A stretch of DNA of 64,000 bases, from the NCBI GenBank assembly GCA_036898135.1, contig CM072523.1:40452876-40516875 (forward strand). The letters are read 5' to 3'. This DNA is from Oncomelania hupensis. Taxonomy: Eukaryota; Mollusca; Gastropoda; Littorinimorpha; Pomatiopsidae. Positions 23,126 to 32,207 of the stretch are shown here, piece after piece; the first letter of the stretch is position 1; each line of letters begins with the position of its first letter. Under the pieces are notes generated by a model. The model was not told where the DNA came from and did not search any database. It was given only the letters and a program-made list of their open reading frames with translations. Made by a program: the position numbers and the translations under genes.

Positions 23126-23228
23126 CGCTGTTTTGTGCAGGGACTCATGACCACGTCACGGTCTCGCTTGGACAGAAAATAATCCACTAAGCATTGCTAT
23201 ATTTTGCTAGCAAGTACCCACTCGGATA

Positions 23229-23756
23229 ATGCTTGCCGTCGCTGATGATTTTGATCGTTTGAACCGAATCATCCTGAATGTAGGAGGTACCCGACATGAG
23301 ACCTATAGAGCTACTCTTAAGAAAATTCCTGCCACTCGGCTGTCTCGCTTGACCGAGGCTCTGGCCAACTACGATCCTGTGCTCAACGAGTACTACTTTG
23401 ACCGCCACCCGGACGTCTTCAGTCAGGTCCTCAACTATTTTCGCTCCGGCAAGCTCCACTATCCAACCAACGTCTGCGGCCCACTGTTTGAAGAGGAGCT
23501 GGAGTTCTGGGGCCTGGACTCAAACCAGGTGGAGCCGTGTTGCTGGATGACGTACACCAGACACCGTGCTACTAGGGAAGTACTGCAGATCCTGGACCGA
23601 CTGGATCTGGATACGGACAAGACCACGCAGGAAGAGATCTTCAAAAAATTCGGCATGGACAATCGCATCAACCATGACACGCTCAGCTTTTGGCAGCGTT
23701 TTCAGACCCAGGCCTGGGCCTTGTTTGAAGAGCCCTATTCCTCCAGCCGTGCAAAG
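23229..23756 (+). CDS. Shaw: Kv exon 1: T1 tetramerisation domain
   Basis: Encodes residues 1-176, intact here. The motif [10 protein letters not shown] and HYPTNVCG...EPCCW give the Zn-binding signature of Kv2-Kv4 T1 domains. It ends SSSRAK at the donor AAAG|GTACAG, just before S1. The same exon in the second block copy has one base missing near 56,852. Confidence 0.9.
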
Positions 23757-24321
23757 GTACAGCGATGCCCTGTCTTGTGACGTTGCGTTAACTCATGTTT
23801 GTATGAATTTAGATCCATCACCTTGAGCAGCGTTTTGCTTTGGTAAGTGCTTTATATTAAAACTGATTACTATATACTATATTCTATACAGTAGAATACG
23901 CTTACCACGAAGTCCAGGGAAAATTGTTTTCTTGACTATAGTTTGTTGTAACCGGAATCGACGGTTAGTGGGCGAATTGTGTGTTTGAACTCGTTATACC
24001 CGTCATGTCTCTAAAATGAGTCTTTGATGTAAGATTTACAACTCAGAACACATCAAACTGTATTCTCGTAATGTTATGGCAAAGGGGTTGATTTTAGAAG
24101 AGTTTTGCCAGATGAAAGTGTGTGTGTGTGTGTGCGTGTGTGTGTGGGTGTGTGTGTGTGTGTTGAGAGAGAGAGAGAGAGGAGAGAGAGAGATACCCTT
24201 ATCCTTGGGCACCTGTGTGAATGCGTCCAAGGATAAATTTACCTGAATTTACCTGAGTGGCCACTGAGCGCTGCCGACCGGGTAGGAAGTTTGAGAACTG
24301 TTTTGTGTGGATATGTTTCTC

Positions 24322-24416
<95 letters not shown>

Positions 24417-27400
24417 ATATGGTTTCTTTGTATGATACACATGTTTGTTTTCTCATTATATTTTTTAAATGTAATAGTGTTCTTTTAAACATCTATTCAT
24501 GGAACTTCTTTTGATTGTGTAGGTCTACGTGTGTTTGCATGCATGCTTTTGCGTCATTTCCGCGAATTTATGTTTTATGTTGTAACCACAGGCGCTTGTA
24601 TCAGGACACGCGAGCGCCTATGCCTGTGACAGCATAGGCGCTCGCGTGTCCTGATACAAGCGCCTGTGGTTACAACATATCTTCGCTTACATCGAAGTTT
24701 TGTTTAGATAACCAAAGGGAGACGCGTCACAGGCATAGGCGCTCGCGTGTCCTGATACAAGCGCCTGTGGTTGTAACAGTGTTCATTGTATTCATAAAGT
24801 TTTAAGTTATAAATAGAACAGCCATAGCAGGGTTTTTTTTTCTTTCGGTAAAACAATTTGCTCACCAAAAGCGTTCCAAAACCGACAGAATTAAAGAACT
24901 ACAATAAATTGATCATTGCCTGTCGGTCTTACTTGCTAATTAATTTTGTGATATTCGTATCCTATCATATCCTATCCCGTAACTCAAAGGTCGTTGGGGC
25001 ATCACAGATGATTGTTTAACCATGCAGCGTGTTCCATCTTTCTGTGTTCTCGGCAACCCTCATGACTTCGCTCAGTGTTAAACCAGTCCATTCTCGAACG
25101 TTGTCCTCCCACCTCTTTTTATGTCTCCCTCTTCTTCTGCCTCCTTGCACCGCGCCTTGCAGGATGGTTTTTGCAAAGCCTGATGCTCTTGTGTCGTGGC
25201 CATACCATCGTAGTGTCCGTTTCTTCACCATTGTGAGCATGTCAGCGTGTTATCCAATGGATTGTGCGATGGTCTTAGGACTTCTTCGTTGGTGATGTGC
25301 TGGGTATAGGAAATGCCCAGAAGTCTTTTGTAGCATTCCATCTCCATGCTTTGTATTCTTCGTTGTAGATCTGCTGTGAGGGTCCATGTTTCGCAAGCGT
25401 ATAGACTGATGGTCTTGTCTTTCCAAATGGGCTTCAACCTTGTCAGGGCAGCAGTTGATTGTGCGATCCTGGAGAAGCTTTCCTGTCGGGCCCCATTGGC
25501 TGATACAATGGCTCCTAAATATTTGAAGCTATGCTAAGCTTTTTGTATAGCTGATACAATCCATCCTGAAACTGAAGTTCCTTGTTCACTGAATATCAGA
25601 ATGCAAGGAGATAGAGGAAAGAGAGGGGGGAGGAGGAGGAAGAATGGATATATATGTTTAACACACAGCGTTAAGTCCTATCGATCCTTGGTCCGGAGTT
25701 TCAGCTTATCTCTGTGTAAGCTTACATCTGTACTGAAGTTATTTCGCTATTGTAAATCCAAGGAACAAGAGTAGGTGAGGAGGGGAGGGTGAAATTAGTC
25801 ACTGTAAAAGTGCCCGAAATAGGTGTTTGGGGGTTAGGGATGGGATGAATTGCCTAGGACTACCTTTTCAGACAATATTTCAACCAGAGGCGTGTCATGT
25901 AGACCTAGTTCCATGGAAAGAGAAGAGAGAGAGAGTGAGAGAGAGAGAGAGACAGAGAGAGAGAGACAGAGAGAGAGGGAGGGGAAGTTGGGAAGAGAGA
26001 GAGAGAGAAGGAAAGGGATGGTGGGAGTGAGGGGGTTGGAGAAGAAGTTCCTTGATAATGAAGAGTCACAATGCCCAAAAAAAAAAAAAAAAAATAAAAA
26101 ACACAAAAAAAAACAAATAAAAAAAAAAAACAAAAAAAAAAAAAAAAAGATATGGAGGCGAGGGGGAGGAGGAGGAGGTGGAAAAATGGATACGTTTAAC
26201 ACGCAACGCTAAAGTCGTATCAATCCTTGGTTTCAGCTTATTTCTGTGATTTCCGTGTACTTCATCACCATTTCCATCATGTCTTTCTGCGTGAAGACAC
26301 TGCAAGCTGTGAGAGTGCAGGTCTTGTTCAACGCAACAGAAACCTTCCCTGACGGTAATATCAGCTGGCGGCTCACCAAGACAGAGGATACTGACCACGT
26401 CATCTTCTACATGATCGAGGGCACCAGCAACGCCTGGTTCACGTTTGAAGTCTTCATACGTTTTCTCGTGGCGCCTAGCAAGTGCGGCTTCGTCCATTCC
26501 CCTGTAAACATCATCGACCTTGTGGCCACGCTATCCTTTTACCTCGATGCCATTCTGGCCTACTTCAGCATGGCACCAGACGCCCTTGAGATTTTCGCCA
26601 TCATTCGTATCATGAGGCTGTGGAAACTGACCAAGCACTCCGCGGGCCTAAAGATTCTGATGCACACCTTCAAAGCTTCGGCCAAAGAACTGTTTCTACT
26701 CATTTTCTTGGTTGCTCTCGGTGTCGTCGTCTTCGCTGCGCTTGCCTATTACGCGGAACGCACACAGTTCAACCGGAAGAATGACTTTGACAGCATTCCC
26801 AAAGGCCTATGGTGGGCCATCTCAACCATCACCAGCGTGGGATTCGGTGACATGGTGCCCAAAACGTACCTTGGAAAGCTGGTTGGAGCGCTGTGCGCGC
26901 TGGCTGGTGTGGTCACTCTCGCACTGCCTGTACCCGTCATTGTCAATAACTTTGCCCTCTTCTACTCTCACACCAAAGCCCGCTCCAAACTGCCAAGAAG
27001 CGACGACGTGTACAGGCCGTGGAACCTCCCCGACCCAAAGCCAAGCCAGGTGAAGGTGCTAAACGTATCACCGCAGCTCTCAAGATGCAACATCAGTCAG
27101 GTAAAACACCACTTCAGTTAGTGACTATAGACTATACTGTGCTGTGCTATGCTATGCTGTACTATGCTATGTTATGCTATACTGCACTACGCTACACTAC
27201 ATTATACTATACTATACTATACTATACTATACTATACTATACTATACTATACTATACTATACTATACTATACTATACCATACCATACAGATTTAAAACTT
27301 TGCTGAATCTATACTATTCTATACTATACTATACAGTACTATGCTATTCAGATTCAGATTCAGAAAACTTTATTATCTCCAAGGAGAAATTCTAACATGG

Positions 27401-29611
27401 ATTTACTATGCTATACTATACTACACTATACTATACTACACTATACTATACTATACTATACTATACTATACTATACTATACTATACTATACTATACTATA
27501 CTATACTATACAGATTTAAAACTTTTTGCTGAACATTTTAGACAACAAAATAAGACAGGCATTAGAAGCATGTGCAGGAGTTTTATGGACTTTGTCTTTC
27601 TACTTCTTCATGTAGAAGAAGAAGAAAAGAAGAAGACTAGTCATAAAATCTTCCTTGGAGTCTGCTGAAGTGAAAATGCAATTTGTTCCCAGAAATCAGT
27701 AGGGATGCACCAGAGTTACAGCTCTTGATATGACCCCATCCACTTTCTTCAATTCACCGGGTCCTCTTGTTGTGGGGTTTAGTGTTGTGGTGGTGGTGGT
27801 AGTGGTAAAGGGAAGGAGGATAGACCTTTATGGCTCCGAGCGTATCTTGCAATTTAAATTGATTACAGGTGCCAGGTCAAGCATACTCACTCTAGGAAGT
27901 CAAGCAAGTCTGACTAAAGTCGTGATAGATAGCATGATGGATCGGTCTCCCAGCACTAGTAGAGGACATGAGAGCTGTAAGTGGTATTCATCGGTAGAAC
28001 AAATTAATAGTGCATGACTGTTATTGTCAATGCCCCGACTTTTAGCTTGGGAGAGCTATTTTTGACTCGCCTGTTTAGCAGTATGAGTCTATGTATTTAT
28101 CCCATCCCTCCACCCTATCTCCCCCTTCCTCTACCCCCCCCCTCCACCCATACATTTTGTTTTCTCAAGATTGTTGCAAATCTGTGTGAAATGAATCCTA
28201 AATAATTCAACAATTATATTTTTTAAAAAGATGTGTCTGTCCGTCCGCCATCTGTGACACAATTTCTCAGTCTATTTAATCTGTCATGCAGATTTGGTCA
28301 ACCTTGCTCAAAGGTAACGGTCACTGAAGCTGTCCAAAGTCGGTTCATATGGGTTATTTGAAGTGACCTTCATCCTAAACTATGAGAGATAAAATGTCCA
28401 AGCTTGTGGTATGTGGAGACAATAGATTGACCTTTCATATATGTTCAGTTTTTGTGTTGATCTTGAAGGTCAAGGTAAGCCTTACAAAAACATAAAAACG
28501 TGTGTAATTATACAGCTGAATGGATCTATATTTGACCCATAGTATGCATCAACATTGGGTTATTTGATCACACAGGAATCTCAGAAGTCAAGTGAAGATT
28601 AAGGTCATTCCAAGGTCAAGGTTATTGAAGGTTAAGGTCATCCCAAGGGCGTTGTTGTTTTTTTTGCATAATACAGCTTGGTGGTTTATTTGATTTTACA
28701 TGACTGTCCATTTGGAGACAGAAGTCAAGGTCCTCTCACGATCAAAATCACCACTAGATCATATTCGATCAGTATTACTTGCATTTTTAATTGCAGTTTC
28801 GTTTCAGTTTTTCTTGGCGCTCATTTCCATGTACAATATTGCTAGCACAATAAGGAGCATCTGAGTCATATGGACTTTGCCCTTCTAGTTAAAGTTATAT
28901 AGAATAAATAATTCTAAGTTGTATTGATAATTTAATTTGTGAGTTTCGTTCTCTTTTGTACATGTGTTAGAGAGGGAGCGCACTGCATGTGGATCTTTTA
29001 TGTTGTTTTTGTCCTTGGTACATCTAACACCATTTTCTGGCATATTCATTCAGCCGCTAGGTCAAAACCTGTATACAATCCAGCAAGGGCTTCAGGTAGG
29101 CATCCAGGCAGACCTCCTTCGAGGCCCGATGTGGTTCCGCCCTCAGCCATGTCAACGTCAGTGATGGATGGGGATGTAACCCACTTCTCCCTCTTGTCCT
29201 TGATGAAGGACATCAACCAAGACACCCTGGAGAACACAACGACGGACCGCCACAGTGTGAGCTCGCTACTAGTGGAAGGTAACAAAGATAAGAGACACAA
29301 AATGTTTGTTTAAAACACAAGTGATAATAGCCTCTCTTCATTGGAAGGTTTGTGGATTGTACAAAGAGGTTCAACAATTATTTTTCGAGGTTCTCAGATC
29401 CCAAACCTAGGTTGCTGAACCTTTTAGACAAAAAATAAGTTTAGGAACCTAGGTTGCTGAACCTTTTAGACAAAAAATAAGTTTAGGAACCTAGGTTCAG
29501 GATCTGAGAACCTCTCCAAAAAAAGTTTTGAACCTCCATGAACCTTCCAATTAAGCCATAAAGGCTGCCTCACCTAAAGAGATGAGACTGGAGTTTGTTG
29601 TTAGCGTCTTG

Positions 29612-29667
<56 letters not shown>

Positions 29668-29718
29668 CTAAAGAGATGGGACTGGAGTTTGTTGTTAGCG
29701 TCATGATTTCTTAACATA

Positions 29719-29774
<56 letters not shown>

Positions 29775-29825
29775 CTAAAGAGATGGGACTGGAGTTTGTT
29801 GTTAGCGTCATGATTTCTTAACATA

Positions 29826-29878
<53 letters not shown>

Positions 29879-29929
29879 CTAAAGAGATGGGACTGGAGTT
29901 TGTTGTTAGCGTCATGATTTCTTAACATA

Positions 29930-29972
<43 letters not shown>

Positions 29973-30036
29973 ATACTACTACTACCTAAAGAGATGGGAC
30001 TGGAGTTTGTTGTTAGCGTCATGATTTCTTAACATA

Positions 30037-30077
<41 letters not shown>

Positions 30078-30128
30078 CTAAAGAGATGGGACTGGAGTTT
30101 GTTGTTAGCGTCATGATTTCTTAACATA

Positions 30129-30175
<47 letters not shown>

Positions 30176-30230
30176 CTAAAGAGATGGGACTGGAGTTTGT
30201 TGTTAGCGTCATGATTTCTTAACATAACTA

Positions 30231-30299
<69 letters not shown>

Positions 30300-30428
30300 C
30301 TAAAGAGATGGGACTGGAGTTTGTTGTTAGCGTCATGATTTCTTAACTACTACTACTACTACTACTAATCCTACTACCTAAAGAGATGGGACTGGAGTTT
30401 GTTGTTAGCGTCATGATTTCTTAACATA

Positions 30429-30475
<47 letters not shown>

Positions 30476-30526
30476 CTAAAGAGATGGGACTGGAGTTTGT
30501 TGTTAGCGTCATGATTTCTTAACATA

Positions 30527-30576
<50 letters not shown>

Positions 30577-30627
30577 CTAAAGAGATGGGACTGGAGTTTG
30601 TTGTTAGCGTCATGATTTCTTAACATA

Positions 30628-30668
<41 letters not shown>

Positions 30669-30718
30669 CTAAAGAGATGGGACTGGAGTTTGTGTTAGCG
30701 TCATGATTTCTTAACATA

Positions 30719-30774
<56 letters not shown>

Positions 30775-30825
30775 CTAAAGAGATGGGACTGGAGTTTGTT
30801 GTTAGCGTCATGATTTCTTAACATA

Positions 30826-30884
<59 letters not shown>

Positions 30885-30953
30885 CTAAAGAGATGGACTG
30901 GAGTTTGTTGTTAGCGTCATGATTTCTTTATAACTACTACTACTACTACTACA

Positions 30954-31030
<77 letters not shown>

Positions 31031-31081
31031 CTAAAGAGATGGGACTGGAGTTTGTTGTTAGCGTCATGATTTCTTAACATA

Positions 31082-31119
<38 letters not shown>

Positions 31120-31186
31120 CTAAAGAGATGGGACTGGAGTTTGTTGTTAGCGTCATGATTTCTTAACATAACTACTACTACTACTA

Positions 31187-31227
<41 letters not shown>

Positions 31228-31278
31228 CTAAAGAGATGGGACTGGAGTTTGTTGTTAGCGTCATGATTTCTTAACATA

Positions 31279-31313
<35 letters not shown>

Positions 31314-31364
31314 CTAAAGAGATGGGACTGGAGTTTGTTGTTAGCGTCATGATTTCTTAACATA

Positions 31365-31399
<35 letters not shown>

Positions 31400-31450
31400 C
31401 TAAAGAGATGGGACTGGAGTTTGTTGTTAGCGTCATGATTTCTTAACATA

Positions 31451-31500
<50 letters not shown>

Positions 31501-31551
31501 CTAAAGAGATGGGACTGGAGTTTGTTGTTAGCGTCATGATTTCTTAACATA

Positions 31552-31586
<35 letters not shown>

Positions 31587-31637
31587 CTAAAGAGATGGGA
31601 CTGGAGTTTGTTGTTAGCGTCATGATTTCTTAACATA

Positions 31638-31696
<59 letters not shown>

Positions 31697-31747
31697 CTAC
31701 AGAGATGGGACTGGAGTTTGTTGTTAGCGTCATGATTTCTTAACATA

Positions 31748-31782
<35 letters not shown>

Positions 31783-31860
31783 CTAAAGAGATGGACTGGA
31801 GTTTGTTGTTAGCGTCATGATTTCTTAACATAACTACTACTACTACTACTACTACTACTA

Positions 31861-31893
<33 letters not shown>

Positions 31894-31943
31894 CTAAAGA
31901 GATGGACTGGAGTTTGTTGTTAGCGTCATGATTTCTTAACATA

Positions 31944-31993
<50 letters not shown>

Positions 31994-32044
31994 CTAAAGA
32001 GATGGGACTGGAGTTTGTTGTTAGCGTCATGATTTCTTAACATA

Positions 32045-32091
<47 letters not shown>

Positions 32092-32142
32092 CTAAAGAGA
32101 TGGGACTGGAGTTTGTTGTTAGCGTCTTGATTTCTTAACATA

Positions 32143-32207
<65 letters not shown>

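Larger units (their letters stand above)
13312..30521 (+). repeat. large duplicated block, copy 1 (match to 46,889-64,000)
   Basis: Corresponds collinearly and in the same orientation to 46,889-64,000. All repeats, the THAP exon, Kv exons 1-3 and the start of the minisatellite occur in the same order. Differences seen by eye are mostly microsatellite and homopolymer length, single-base indels, scattered substitutions and an A-rich indel near 26,080. The right limit is set only by the window end in copy 2. Confidence 0.9.

Noticed and set aside
24291..24488. Poly-RE and poly-SL ORFs in GA arrays
   Set aside because: Pure dinucleotide microsatellite translation, with no gene context.
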